From NCBI RefSeq assembly GCF_003351225.1, contig NZ_QQSY01000006.1, positions 33,504 through 97,503 on the forward strand: DNA of 64,000 nucleotides, read 5' to 3'. Below the pieces are notes generated by a model, which worked only from the letters and a program-made list of their open reading frames with translations, ran no database searches and had not been told where the DNA came from. Position numbers and translations under genes: made by a program. This stretch comes from Dyella solisilvae. Lineage in GTDB: Bacteria > Pseudomonadota > Gammaproteobacteria > Xanthomonadales > Rhodanobacteraceae. This document shows, one piece after another, positions 35,699 to 44,577 of the stretch (its first letter is position 1; the number at the start of each line of letters is the position of its first letter).

Positions 35699-36913
35699 TC
35701 ACCCCGCCCGCGTCGCCACTACCGGCGGAACCGCCGCCGCGCGCCTTGCAGGCCCCAGCACCGCCAGCTGCCCCAGCAGCCACAACGCCAACGCCCCAAT
35801 CGGCAGGTAGAACACCGGCAGCCGTTGCAACGCGTAGTGCTGCATCAGCAGCAGGTTGAGCGCATAGGCCAGCACCACGCCAAGCACAACGCCGCCGCTG
35901 ACGATCAGGAAATTCTCGGTCTGCACGTAGCGCAGGATGTCCCGCCGCGTCGCGCCCACCGCGCGACGGATACCGATCGAGCGCCGTCGCTGCTGCACCC
36001 AGAAACTTGCCAGCCCGGCGATGCCCGCCGCGGTGACCAGCAGCAGCCCGATCGCCGCGGCGAGCAGCAGGCCGATCATGGTGCGGTCGCGATGGAAATA
36101 ATCCTCGCGCAGCTGGGCGAAGCTCTGCGCGTTGCGCAGCACGCGATTGCCGTCCAGTTGCGCCAGTCGCGCCTGTGCCTGCTGCAACACCCGCGCGCGA
36201 TCCTCCGGCGCGGTGCGCAACAGGTAGGTGACGCTGCTGCCGTCGGGCAACAGGGGGAACAGTGTGGCGTATTCGTTGCCGGATGATTCGTCCAGCGACG
36301 GGCGCAGCAGGTGGTCCACCACGCCGACGATGCGCACCGGGCCGTCGCCGGGATAGATCAGCTTGCCCAGCGGATCCTGGCCGGGAAACAGCTGCCGGGC
36401 GAGCGCCCGCGTGATGATGGTGGCGGGCACATGGTTGATGCCGGCCCAGTCGTGCGCACTGTCGATGGGCAGGTATTCCTCCGGCAGGAAGTCGCGGCCC
36501 GCCACCAGGCGCAGGCCCAACGTGGCCAGTTCGCCGGGCGTGCCGTTGTAGGCGGTGGCGGTGACCTGCGCGTCGCCGTTGGGCACGAGGGCGATGCCGT
36601 TGCTCCAGTTGGTGTGGTTGAAGGGCAGGGCATCCACCGCGCCGGCGGAGCGCACGCCGGGCAGCGCGCGCAGGGCGGCGAGGTCTGCGCGGTGGCGCAC
36701 CAGCGGGTCCTCCGTCGTGTCCACGCTGATGCTCTCCAGCAGCACCAGCTCATCCTCCGCCACGCCGCTGGTCAGGCCTAGCTGCATGACGCGATGGCCG
36801 ATGATGGCGGCGACGTTGCAGACGATCGCGCAGGTCAACGCCACCTGCATCACCATCAGCAGCACGGTGAGCTTGTGGCGGCCGAGGCTGGCCAGCAGGG
36901 GTGAATGCGGCAT
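35699..36913 (-). CDS. FtsX/MacB-type ABC transporter permease, second subunit
   Basis: A 404-residue permease: one TM near the N-terminus (LTVLLMVMQVALTCAIVCNVAAI), a large MacB-like periplasmic domain (~45-275), and three C-terminal TMs in the FtsX block, including the motif RRSIGIRRAVGATRRDILRYV. The start at 36913 follows the preceding permease stop by 8 bp. FtsX/MacB permeases act with a cytoplasmic ATPase in extruding macrolides, lipoproteins or peptides, or transmitting force; no ATPase gene is present in this operon as far as the window shows. Confidence 0.88.
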   Translation of the reverse strand: MPHSPLLASLGRHKLTVLLMVMQVALTCAIVCNVAAIIGHRVMQLGLTSGVAEDELVLLESISVDTTEDPLVRHRADLAALRALPGVRSAGAVDALPFNHTNWSNGIALVPNGDAQVTATAYNGTPGELATLGLRLVAGRDFLPEEYLPIDSAHDWAGINHVPATIITRALARQLFPGQDPLGKLIYPGDGPVRIVGVVDHLLRPSLDESSGNEYATLFPLLPDGSSVTYLLRTAPEDRARVLQQAQARLAQLDGNRVLRNAQSFAQLREDYFHRDRTMIGLLLAAAIGLLLVTAAGIAGLASFWVQQRRRSIGIRRAVGATRRDILRYVQTENFLIVSGGVVLGVVLAYALNLLLMQHYALQRLPVFYLPIGALALWLLGQLAVLGPARRAAAVPPVVATRAG

Positions 36914-36921
36914 GGCGCTTC

Positions 36922-38223
36922 TCACTGGGTCTTCAGTTGCAGGGCAGGGGCGATGCGGCAGGCGCGCCAGGCCGGCAGCAGTCCGGCCATCGCGCCGGCG
37001 GCCACGGCCAGCGTGCAGGTGGCGAGCAGCATCCCCAGGTCCATGTGCGCGAGCTGCGCGTATCCATCGGGACGCTGGCGCACGCTCCACAGGCCGAGCA
37101 GGGCCACCAGCACACCGAGCAGGCCACCGGCCAGGCCGATCAGCGACGCTTCCACGCCCAACTGCACGAAGATGTCGCGCCGTCGCGCTCCCAGCGCACG
37201 GCGCACGCTGATCTCGCCGCCGCGGCGAAGGAACGTGGCCAGCAGCAGGCCCACGACGTTGAGCATGCACACGACGAGAAAGCCGATCGACAAGGTCAGC
37301 TGCAGGCGCAGGTCGTCAGGAATCACATGCTCGCGAGCGAGCCAGTCCATCAGGCCGACCAGCTGCGCGTCGACCGGACGCGGCAGGCGTCCATGCGCCT
37401 GCTGCTCGCGCCAGTAGCCGGCCAGGAAGCGGCGATAGGCATCGACCCTGGCCGCGTCGTCCAGCTCCACCCAGAACTGCAGCCAGCTGCACTGGTCGCT
37501 GCCGCGCGAGTCGCCGCTGTTGCCCCAGCAGGACAGGCGGCCGTTGAAGTCCAGCTTCAGCTCGAGCGCGGTTTCCAGCGGTATGAAGAACTGGTCGCTG
37601 CGGCCGAAGGCGCGGCTGTCGATCTGCGCATAGAACTGGGGTTGCGGTTGCCAGTCGTCGAGTACGCCGACCACGCGAAAGTCGCTGTCCTTGATGCGCA
37701 CCGTGCGACCGATCGCGGAGCCCTCGCCAAACAGCTTGCGGCTGAGCGTGCGGTTGAGGACGAGCACGCGCGCATGCTGTGCATCGTCCTGCGCGGTCCA
37801 GCCGCCACCGTGGAGAAACGGAGCGCCGAACATCGCGAAGAAGTCGGCGCTGACATAGCGGCCGGTTTCGTAGGATGGCAGGCCGCCGCCCTGCATCGGC
37901 CGTATCGGCACGGCGCCGCCGGCCATCGCCGCTTGCCGATCCGCGCGAGCCGCCCGCAGCAGGTTCATCGCATCCGGCCAGGTGAAGCTGCCGTCCGATT
38001 CGGGCGTGCTGTCGTGTCCGCGTTGCAGCGGCCGCGGATCGATCACGGGTACGAACAATCGTGCACTGCGGCCCGGCAGCGGATCGCCGGACAACACGTG
38101 GAACACGGTGATCATGGTCATGCTGGCGCCGATGCCCAGGCCGATCACCAGCACCATCAGCGTAGCCAGCGCCGGGCTGCGGCGCAGGTTGTGCAGGGCG
38201 ATGGCGGCGTAGTAACCGAGCAT
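36922..38223 (-). CDS. FtsX/MacB-type ABC transporter permease, first subunit
   Basis: A 433-residue permease with TM1 at ~18-40, a MacB periplasmic domain (~50-290) and three C-terminal TMs in the FtsX domain (VVCMLNVVGLLLATFLRRGGEISVRRALGARRRDIF). Reads as a sister of the downstream permease. The ATG at 38223 begins MLGYYAAIALHNLRR, the typical start of this family. A 134-bp gap with a GC hairpin separates it from the M56 gene upstream, so it may share that BlaI-controlled transcript (inference). Confidence 0.88.
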   Translation of the reverse strand: MLGYYAAIALHNLRRSPALATLMVLVIGLGIGASMTMITVFHVLSGDPLPGRSARLFVPVIDPRPLQRGHDSTPESDGSFTWPDAMNLLRAARADRQAAMAGGAVPIRPMQGGGLPSYETGRYVSADFFAMFGAPFLHGGGWTAQDDAQHARVLVLNRTLSRKLFGEGSAIGRTVRIKDSDFRVVGVLDDWQPQPQFYAQIDSRAFGRSDQFFIPLETALELKLDFNGRLSCWGNSGDSRGSDQCSWLQFWVELDDAARVDAYRRFLAGYWREQQAHGRLPRPVDAQLVGLMDWLAREHVIPDDLRLQLTLSIGFLVVCMLNVVGLLLATFLRRGGEISVRRALGARRRDIFVQLGVEASLIGLAGGLLGVLVALLGLWSVRQRPDGYAQLAHMDLGMLLATCTLAVAAGAMAGLLPAWRACRIAPALQLKTQ

Positions 38224-38357
38224 GCGGAGCTCCCGTGGCGGTGCGTGGTGTTTCGCCGGCGCGCACGAACCCCTGGCCCTGGCGCAGGCCAGGGCGTTTC
38301 AAGGGCGTCATGCCGCGGATGGATCGCCGCGCCGCACGATGCGCGGCGCGGCAGGGT

Positions 38358-40382
38358 TCAGCGTGCGCCTAGCGGCTGGGCCAGTCCCTTGGCCACGGCT
38401 TCATCGAGCAGGTGGTTCATCTGTTGCTGGGCCTGGTTCATGGCCTGCTCCTGCTGGCGGCTGAGGGCCTCCTGCTGCTTGCCCAGCGCTTCCTGCTGCT
38501 TGCCCAGGGCTTCCTGCTGGCGCTCGAGTTCGGCGCGCTCGCGATCGATCTCGTCCCGCTGCGCCTGGATCGAGGCACGCTGACCCGCCAGTTGATCGGC
38601 GGACTTGCCGAGCGCCGCCTCGCTCTCGATGCGGGCCTCGCGGGTGGCGAGTGCGGCCTCGCGCATGCCGAGCGAGCCCTCGCGCGCGCCGATGCCACCT
38701 TGCTGACCACCGATGCGACCCTGTTCGCCGCCAAGCCGGCCTTGCTGCGAGGCCAGTGCAGTGACCGGGGCATAGGCGGCCTTTGCGCGCGCCACGACGG
38801 CCTGGTCACGAATCACGTACGACTGGCTACCGCGACGGAACAGCACCAGCGGTCCGCCCTCGCTACGCAGCTTCTGCGCCGTCCTGATGTCCTCGTCGCT
38901 GCCGTTGATGGTGACCGTATCGGTGTCGAGCAGGGCGAAGCCGTTGGCGGCGCCGTTATGGGTGTCGATGTGCACGTGGTGCGCCGCGAATCCATCGGTA
39001 TCCCCCGGCGACGGCGCTGGCGGCGCTGGCGGCGCAGGTGGTGCGGGTGGTGCAGGCGGTGGGGGCGGTGCGGACGGCACCGGAGGCGCCGGCGGGGCCT
39101 TGGGCGCCGCTGGCGCCTTGGGTACCGGGGGAATGGCCGGCAGCGGGGTGGCTGCAACCTGCGCGGCCGGCTTCGCCGACACGGCGGGCGAAGGCGTGGC
39201 TGCCGGTGTCGTTGGCGCGCCATGCGTGGGCGTGACGGCCGGCGTGGCGGGCGTCGCGCTGGACGCAGCCACGGCGGGCGCCGCGGCGGTCGGCGAGGAA
39301 CCGTCAGCGGGTTCTGGCCGGGCGTGGGTGACGCGGTAGGGCAACACGCCGATGGCCGCGATCAGCACCACCAGCAGCCAGCTGCGGGCGCGAGAAACCG
39401 GATCCTGCGCGCCCAGCTGCAACATCGAGAGGCGACGCTTCAGATTGAGGAAGGTGGGCGAGGCGCCGGCCAGGCCGGCGTGCAACGGATGGGCCACGCC
39501 AAGGCGCAACAGCAGCTGCCCGTAAGCCTGCGGCGCGGCATCGTGCTGTTGCAGCACCTGGGCGTCGCAGGCCGCTTCGCGGTGCAGCGCGTATTCGCGC
39601 ATCGCCCAGTGCACCAACGGGTGGAAGAAGAACAACCGTTGCGCCATCGCCGGCACCCAGCCCATCCACAGATCGCCACGGCGCAAGTGGGTGAGTTCGT
39701 GGGCGATCGCCAGCGTGGTTTCCTCGGCCGACAGGGCTTGCTGCGCCGGCAGCAACACGATGGGACGCCACAGGCCGCTCACCTGGGGCGAGGTGACTTC
39801 ATTGGAGATGCGCAGCTGCGGACAGCGGCGCAGGCCCAGCAACTCCGCCTGTTCCGTGCAGGTGGCCAGCAAGACCCGATCGTCCAGCGGTCGCGCCGCG
39901 CGCACCACGGCGCGCGCCTCGCGCCACTGTCTCGTCGCGATGATGAGCTGCGTCAGCACGCCCGCCAGCCACAGCGCCAGCACCACCACTTGCCAGTGCA
40001 GCGTGCGCGATGCCGGGGCTGCAGCGGTGGTTTGCACGATGGTCGGCGCGGCCAGCGCATCGCTCGCGGCGGCATGACCCGACGTGCCGAAGCCGGTGAT
40101 CTCGTGTTCGCTGGCAGACACCGGCGCCGTTTCGACGGGCGCCGTCACCGTGGACATCGTCTGCGGCGGCGCGAGCAACGGCAGCGCAAGCGGCGTCGGC
40201 ATCGCCACGCCGAGCAGCAACTGCACGCCGAGCAGCCACCACAACAGCGAGCGGGTCGCGGCGGACAGGCGCGGCATTTGCCGGCCGAGCAGCCAGATGG
40301 CGCCAATCAGCAGGCTCGCCTGCACCGATGCCCAGGCCAGGCGTGCGACCAGTTCGTTGATCAGGGATACGTAGGCGGTCAT
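38358..40382 (-). CDS. BlaR1-like M56 membrane metallopeptidase with unusual C-terminal repeats
   Basis: A 674-residue sensor-type peptidase. Hydrophobic segments at ~14-33, ~46-66, ~130-148 and ~338-355 frame a cytoplasmic zinc domain with HELTH at 228-232 and the downstream EAACDAQVL ligand block, as in BlaR1/MecR1. Instead of a penicillin-binding sensor, the outside part is an Ala/Pro-rich stretch (~370-455), a small folded part, then Gln/Glu/Arg-rich short repeats (GGEQGRIGGQQG; four copies like EALGKQQ) likely forming a coiled coil. It starts one base after the BlaI-like stop. It probably cleaves that repressor on sensing an unknown signal. Confidence 0.87.
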   Translation of the reverse strand: MTAYVSLINELVARLAWASVQASLLIGAIWLLGRQMPRLSAATRSLLWWLLGVQLLLGVAMPTPLALPLLAPPQTMSTVTAPVETAPVSASEHEITGFGTSGHAAASDALAAPTIVQTTAAAPASRTLHWQVVVLALWLAGVLTQLIIATRQWREARAVVRAARPLDDRVLLATCTEQAELLGLRRCPQLRISNEVTSPQVSGLWRPIVLLPAQQALSAEETTLAIAHELTHLRRGDLWMGWVPAMAQRLFFFHPLVHWAMREYALHREAACDAQVLQQHDAAPQAYGQLLLRLGVAHPLHAGLAGASPTFLNLKRRLSMLQLGAQDPVSRARSWLLVVLIAAIGVLPYRVTHARPEPADGSSPTAAAPAVAASSATPATPAVTPTHGAPTTPAATPSPAVSAKPAAQVAATPLPAIPPVPKAPAAPKAPPAPPVPSAPPPPPAPPAPPAPPAPPAPSPGDTDGFAAHHVHIDTHNGAANGFALLDTDTVTINGSDEDIRTAQKLRSEGGPLVLFRRGSQSYVIRDQAVVARAKAAYAPVTALASQQGRLGGEQGRIGGQQGGIGAREGSLGMREAALATREARIESEAALGKSADQLAGQRASIQAQRDEIDRERAELERQQEALGKQQEALGKQQEALSRQQEQAMNQAQQQMNHLLDEAVAKGLAQPLGAR

Positions 40383-40383
40383 C

Positions 40384-40770
40384 TCAGCTCTCCTTGCGTC
40401 GCGACTGCAGCTGCGCCACCAGCGCTTCCAGTTCGGCCAGTTCGGTGTCGCTCACCTGGGCGCGCTCGGACATCCACGCCACGAACGGCGACACCGAGCC
40501 GGACAGCGTCTTCTCCACGAACTGTCCCACCGCGCTCCGCATCACCTCGCCGGGACCGGTGGCCGGGCTGTAGCGGTACACGCCATCGACCTGGCGGCGA
40601 CGCAGGAAGGATTTGCTGCGCAGCCGTTCCATCATGGTCAGCACGGTGGAGCGGGCCAGGCCGCGCGGCTCGCCGAAACCGCCGGCGACCTCGCCGACCG
40701 AGGCGTTGCCGTGGTCGGCCAGGTATTGCAGCAGCGCCAGTTCCTGGTCGCCGATCGAAGGCTTGCCCAT
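40384..40770 (-). CDS. BlaI/MecI/CopY-family repressor
   Basis: A 128-residue winged-helix repressor: QELALLQYLADHGNASVGEVAGGF and RSTVLTMMERLRSKSFLRRRQVDGVYRYSPA are the recognition and wing segments of the family, followed by a dimerisation helix (VEKTLSGSVSPFVAWM). The start is taken at ATG 40770; a GTG at 40776 is also possible. Two perfect operators stand directly upstream, and the M56 partner follows with one base between stop and start. Autoregulated two-gene module of the BlaI-BlaR1 type, but there is no beta-lactamase near. Confidence 0.92.
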   Translation of the reverse strand: MGKPSIGDQELALLQYLADHGNASVGEVAGGFGEPRGLARSTVLTMMERLRSKSFLRRRQVDGVYRYSPATGPGEVMRSAVGQFVEKTLSGSVSPFVAWMSERAQVSDTELAELEALVAQLQSRRKES

Positions 40771-40784
40771 CTCCACATCCCCGT

Positions 40785-40800
40785 GACTACAAGTGTAGTC
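40785..40800. promoter_or_regulatory. BlaI-type operator 1
   Basis: Palindrome GACTACAAGTGTAGTC: perfect 7-bp arms around a 2-bp centre (TACA-n2-TGTA core, the BlaI/MecI/CopY consensus). It covers the probable transcription start. Confidence 0.85.
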
Positions 40801-40830
40801 AAGCTACGCCGTGACTACAGATGTAGTCAA
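40801..40830 (-). promoter_or_regulatory. Promoter of the BlaI-M56 operon
   Basis: On the minus strand TTGACT (40830-40825) and TAGCTT (40806-40801) are 18 bp apart. The -35 box is half inside operator 2. Confidence 0.6.
40813..40828. promoter_or_regulatory. BlaI-type operator 2
   Basis: Palindrome GACTACAGATGTAGTC with perfect 7-bp arms and a 2-bp centre, 28 bp centre-to-centre from operator 1. It overlaps the -35 box. The remaining space up to 41306 (about 475 bp) holds no gene I can support. Confidence 0.85.
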
Positions 40831-41306
40831 TAGGTCGTTGGACCTGGGTAACGATGGTTACAACTCATGTTGCGTTGCAACAAACAACGGAGTCCGTTGC
40901 GCGCCGTCCTCATCCAGCAGCGCGCATCGGGATGCGCTGACGTACAGCCGCATCCACACGTATCGCTGACCCGCCAGCCAGTCCACGTATCGGCGTCCGC
41001 ACCCGCAGGTCAGCGTGTTCCCACCGCACCCGAAGACACATGCCGAATGCCGATGCCGGCGATCGTGAGGTGATGTGGCCAACGGTCGCCCTGTGGCGCC
41101 GGCCATGCGATGCCCCTCATCCAAGCGGGCGCGACGCGCGGCAACACTGAGGTTGGTGCAGTCCGCATGGCGGAGAAGCCACGCGCGCCGCGAATGCGGT
41201 GTAGTGTCGCGACGCGCCTTTTGGCCCGGAGGGCGTTGATGCAGGTCAAGCCTCCGCTCGTGTGTTTGCCCGCCAATGGCCGGACTTACGCACAAGGAGG
41301 GTGCAC

Positions 41307-41780
41307 GTGCCCTACATGACCTGGCAAGACGACCTCAACACTGGCATCAAGGTCATCGACAACCAGCACCGCCGCATCGTGGAGATGATCAATCACCTGC
41401 ACGAGGCGATGAACCACAGCGGCCATCAGGAGCTCAACGACATCCTCGACGAGCTGGTCGATTACACGCTGTCGCATTTCACCTTTGAAGAGTCGTTGAT
41501 GGAGGACGCCGGCTACGAATTCACCCGCGCGCACAAGCGCGTGCATGAGGTGTTCGTCAAGCGCGTCTCCGAGTACCGCCTGCGCTTCCGTGCCGGCGAG
41601 GACATCGGCCAGGAACTGATGCACACGCTGTCGCACTGGTTGTTCAACCACATCCGCAACGACGACAAGGCGATCGTCGACGCCGTGCGTCGCCACATGC
41701 AGGACGTGTCCCAGGATGACGGCAGCAGCGGCGGCTGGCTGGCCCGCTCGCTCAAGCGCTTCTTCGGCGGCCGGCACTGA
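41307..41780 (+). CDS. Bacteriohemerythrin
   Basis: A 157-residue hemerythrin-domain protein with the full diiron ligand set: His in DNQHRR (~24), HFTFE (H-x3-E), HKRVH (H-x3-H) and HIRNDD (H-x4-D). Bacterial hemerythrins bind O2 reversibly and serve as oxygen sensors, carriers or NO scavengers. I choose GTG 41307 because AAGGAGG ends 6 bp before it; the ATG at 41316 is less well spaced. A close paralogue of equal length is encoded at 43000-43473, beyond a reversed permease gene. Confidence 0.92.
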   Translation: MPYMTWQDDLNTGIKVIDNQHRRIVEMINHLHEAMNHSGHQELNDILDELVDYTLSHFTFEESLMEDAGYEFTRAHKRVHEVFVKRVSEYRLRFRAGEDIGQELMHTLSHWLFNHIRNDDKAIVDAVRRHMQDVSQDDGSSGGWLARSLKRFFGGRH

Positions 41781-41783
41781 CGC

Positions 41784-42866
41784 TCAGGCGGTTTCCGGCG
41801 CGGACTGGGCCCGCGCCGCCACCCAGCGCGCGATGCTGGGCCCCGTGAACACGACCAGCAGGAAGCGCGCGCTCTGCAGCGCCATCACGAATGGCACGTC
41901 GACCTTGCTCGAGGCGGCGATGATCGCCACCGAGTCGGCGCCGCCGGGACTCATGGCGAGGTAGGCGGTCAGTGCATCCACGCCGCTGACCGCCATCAGC
42001 CCGATCGACAGCAGCGCGCAGATCGCGATCAGCGCGAGGATGGCGCCGATCACGCGTGGCATCGCGTGCAGCGCATAACTGAGGATCTCGCGGGTGAAGC
42101 GCAAGCCAATGCCCCAGCCGATCACCGCATAGCTGAGCGCCAGCAGCCACGGCGGCAGGGTCAACTGCAGCCAGCCCATGTCCTGTGCAAGGGCGCCAAG
42201 TGCGAGCGGCGTCAGCAATGCGCCCGCAGGGATACGCAATACGTGCCCCAGCGCGGCGCCGCCGAAGGCGAGCAGCAAGGTCGCGGCGAATGGCATTAGC
42301 GGTACCGGCGCAAACCACTCGGGCATGGGCGCGTGGCCGTGTCCCAGCGTCACGCGGGCCACGGTAGAGGCCACCAGCGCCACCATCAGCACGCGCAGGT
42401 ATTGCATGAAGGCGACCAGCCGAACGTCGGCGTCGAACGCTTCGGCCATCAGCACCATGGTCATGGCGGCGCCGGGAAATGAGCCCCAGATCGCCGTCGT
42501 TCCGGGCAGCACGCGCCGCCGCGCAAGTATCCAGCCGAGCGCCACGCTGACTGCGATCACCGAGGCCACCGCAGCGACAAACAGCGGCCATTCGCGTGCG
42601 GCCTCGCGCAGCAGCGCCGGGCTGAAGCTGCGCGCGATCATGCAGCCGACCAGCGCCTGCGCGCCGAGAAACGGCGCGGGCGACACTGCGAGCCTGCCTT
42701 CCATCGCGGCCACGACGATGGCCGCCACCATCGGCCCGATCAACAAGGCGGCTGACACGTGCACCACCTCCAGCACGGCTGCCAGAAGCAGCGACAGTCC
42801 GATCAGCAGCGCCCACAGCGGCAGCGGCCGCAGCGCTCGCAGGGATCGGCGGGCTGGCGTCGTCAT
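41784..42866 (-). CDS. AbrB-family membrane permease
   Basis: A 360-residue membrane protein of the AbrB/ammonia-monooxygenase-like family (PF05145), with about ten hydrophobic segments in two similar halves and the conserved SFPGAAMTMVLMAEAFDAD and MSPGGADSVAIIAASSKVDVPFVM blocks. Related proteins are annotated as regulators or transporters of unknown substrate. Its start at 42866 is 130 bp from the second hemerythrin, and its stop lies 3 bp from that of the first, so it is convergent with one hemerythrin gene and divergent from the other. Confidence 0.85.
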   Translation of the reverse strand: MTTPARRSLRALRPLPLWALLIGLSLLLAAVLEVVHVSAALLIGPMVAAIVVAAMEGRLAVSPAPFLGAQALVGCMIARSFSPALLREAAREWPLFVAAVASVIAVSVALGWILARRRVLPGTTAIWGSFPGAAMTMVLMAEAFDADVRLVAFMQYLRVLMVALVASTVARVTLGHGHAPMPEWFAPVPLMPFAATLLLAFGGAALGHVLRIPAGALLTPLALGALAQDMGWLQLTLPPWLLALSYAVIGWGIGLRFTREILSYALHAMPRVIGAILALIAICALLSIGLMAVSGVDALTAYLAMSPGGADSVAIIAASSKVDVPFVMALQSARFLLVVFTGPSIARWVAARAQSAPETA

Positions 42867-42999
42867 GGAAGACTCCGGAAGCAGCGGCGGCGAAGCCGGC
42901 ATTAGACCACACGGCCCAGCGACCATGACCCAGATCATCCCGGCCGTAAGCCGACAACGCTATCTCTTGTGCGGCCATGGATCGCCATAAGGGGGCGGC

Positions 43000-43473
43000 A
43001 TGACGACGTTGGAGTGGCGGGAGGATCTCAATACCGGGATCGAGGTGATCGACAACCAGCATCGCCGCATCGTGGCGATCGCCAATGCCTTGCAGGAGGC
43101 GCGGGAGAATCACGACCGGCAAGCCGTCGGCGAGGTGCTGGAGGAACTGGTGGACTACACGCTGTCGCACTTCACGTTTGAGGAAGCGCTGATGGAGGAC
43201 GCCGGCTACGAGTTCGACCGGGCGCACAAGCGGCTGCACGAGATCTTCGTCGCGCACATCCGCCAGTACCAGACACGTTTCCAGGCCGGCGAGGACGTGG
43301 CCGACGAGCTGAAGAGAATGCTTTCGCGCTGGCTGTTCCAGCACATCCGCAATGACGACCAGGCCTATGTGGATCTGGTCAAGCGCAACATGCTCAAGCT
43401 CACCACCGACACCAGCGAGGGTGGCTGGCTGCAGCTGGCGCTGAAGCGATTCTTTCGGGGGAGGGCGGCCTGA
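43000..43473 (+). CDS. Bacteriohemerythrin (paralogue)
   Basis: A 157-residue hemerythrin nearly alignable without gaps to the 41307 product ([45 protein letters not shown]-FxHIRNDD). All diiron ligands are conserved: H in DNQHRR, HFTFE, HKRLH and HIRNDD. The ATG at 43000 is preceded by GGGGGCG. It looks like a local duplicate separated by the AbrB gene. A function in O2 or NO binding is known for the family; the reason for two copies is unknown. Confidence 0.93.
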   Translation: MTTLEWREDLNTGIEVIDNQHRRIVAIANALQEARENHDRQAVGEVLEELVDYTLSHFTFEEALMEDAGYEFDRAHKRLHEIFVAHIRQYQTRFQAGEDVADELKRMLSRWLFQHIRNDDQAYVDLVKRNMLKLTTDTSEGGWLQLALKRFFRGRAA

Positions 43474-43515
43474 GCCGGCGCCGCGCAGGCATCTCGTGCG
43501 CGGCGCCGGCGGGTA

Positions 43516-44577
43516 TCAGAAGGCCATGTCGAAGGCGACTTCGCCCTGCACACCGACCTGGTAGGCCGAGACGCGGCGCTCGAAGAAGTTGGTCACTTCC
43601 TGCACGTCCTGCAGGTCCATGAAGTCGAACGGGTTCTTGGCGCCGTACTTCTTGGGCAGGTCGAGCTGGGCCAGACGCTGGTCGGCGCAGTACTCGAGGT
43701 ACTGACGCATTTCCTTCGCCGACAGACCGGCCACGCCGCCGGACAGCACGTCCTCGGCAAACTGCGTCTCGCAGGCGATGGCGTCTTCGAGCATCTCCTC
43801 GATCTGCGTGCGCATTTCCTCGTCGAACAGGTCCGGCTCCTCGGCACGCACGGTACGCACGACGTCGAAGGCGAAGGCCATGTGGCAGCTCTCGTCGCGG
43901 AACACCCAGTTGGTGCCCGAGGCCAGGCCGTGCAACAGGCCGCGCGAGCGCAGGAAGTACACGTAGGCGAAGGCGGCGAAGAAGAACAGGCCCTCGATGC
44001 AGGCGGCGAAGCAGATCAGGTTGAGCAGGAACTGGCGACGATGTTCGCGCGTCTCCAGCTTCTTGAGGTCCTGCACGGAGTCGATCCACTTGAAGCAGAA
44101 TTCGCCCTTCTGGCGGATCGACGGAATGTTCTCGATCGCCGCGAACGCCTTGTTGCGTTCGTTCGGATCGGGGATATAGGTGTCGAGCAGGGTGAGGTAG
44201 AACTGCACGTGCAGCGCTTCCTCGTACAGCTGGCGCGACAGGTACATGCGCGCTTCGGGCGCGTTGATGTGCTGGTACAGGTTGAGCACCAGGTTGTTCG
44301 CCACGATGGTGTCGCCGGTAGCGAAAAACGCGACCAGGCGATGGATCAGGTGGCGGTCCGCATCGCTCATCTTGGAGCGCAGGTCGGTGACGTCGAGCGA
44401 GAAGTCCACCTCGTCCACGGTCCAGGTGTTCTTGATCGCGTTGCGATACATCTCGTAGAACTCGGGATAGCGCATCGGGCGCAGGGTGAGTTCGAAGCCG
44501 GGATCGAGGATGCGAGGAGTGAGTGAAGAGGAGTGAGAAGTGAGAGAGTTGACTTCGTTACTGACAGAGGAGGTCAT
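43516..44577 (-). CDS. nrdB: Class Ia ribonucleotide reductase, beta subunit
   Basis: A 353-residue diiron-tyrosyl radical protein. With the start at 44577, ligands are Asp89 (FFATGDT), Glu120 and His123, Glu195 (CIEGLFF), Glu229 and His232 (RDESCH); Tyr127 (EALHVQFY) is the radical site. It forms the active holoenzyme with NrdA. The conserved protein begins at about residue 23 (ILDPGFELTLRPM). Residues 1-21 (MTSSVSNEVNSLTSHSSSLTP) come from the terminal repeat of the adjacent cassette. The in-frame ATG at 44583 would add two residues. No convincing ribosome site precedes either. Confidence 0.95.
   Translation of the reverse strand: MTSSVSNEVNSLTSHSSSLTPRILDPGFELTLRPMRYPEFYEMYRNAIKNTWTVDEVDFSLDVTDLRSKMSDADRHLIHRLVAFFATGDTIVANNLVLNLYQHINAPEARMYLSRQLYEEALHVQFYLTLLDTYIPDPNERNKAFAAIENIPSIRQKGEFCFKWIDSVQDLKKLETREHRRQFLLNLICFAACIEGLFFFAAFAYVYFLRSRGLLHGLASGTNWVFRDESCHMAFAFDVVRTVRAEEPDLFDEEMRTQIEEMLEDAIACETQFAEDVLSGGVAGLSAKEMRQYLEYCADQRLAQLDLPKKYGAKNPFDFMDLQDVQEVTNFFERRVSAYQVGVQGEVAFDMAF
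44515..44546 (+). repeat. Left terminal inverted repeat of the IVS cassette
   Basis: Reads AGGAGTGAGTG, AAGAGG, AGTGAG, A, AGTGAG, AG. Differs from the inverted right copy at three positions (12th, 17th and 24th). It lies inside the nrdB reading frame. Confidence 0.8.

Noticed and set aside
38412..40814. 800-codon open frame antisense to the M56 gene
   Set aside because: Gly/Arg-rich low-complexity translation caused by the Ala/Pro repeats of the real gene.
40858..41295. Gene in the gap between the BlaI operators and the first hemerythrin
   Set aside because: Frames on both strands are Arg/His-rich, have no ribosome site and no recognisable features.
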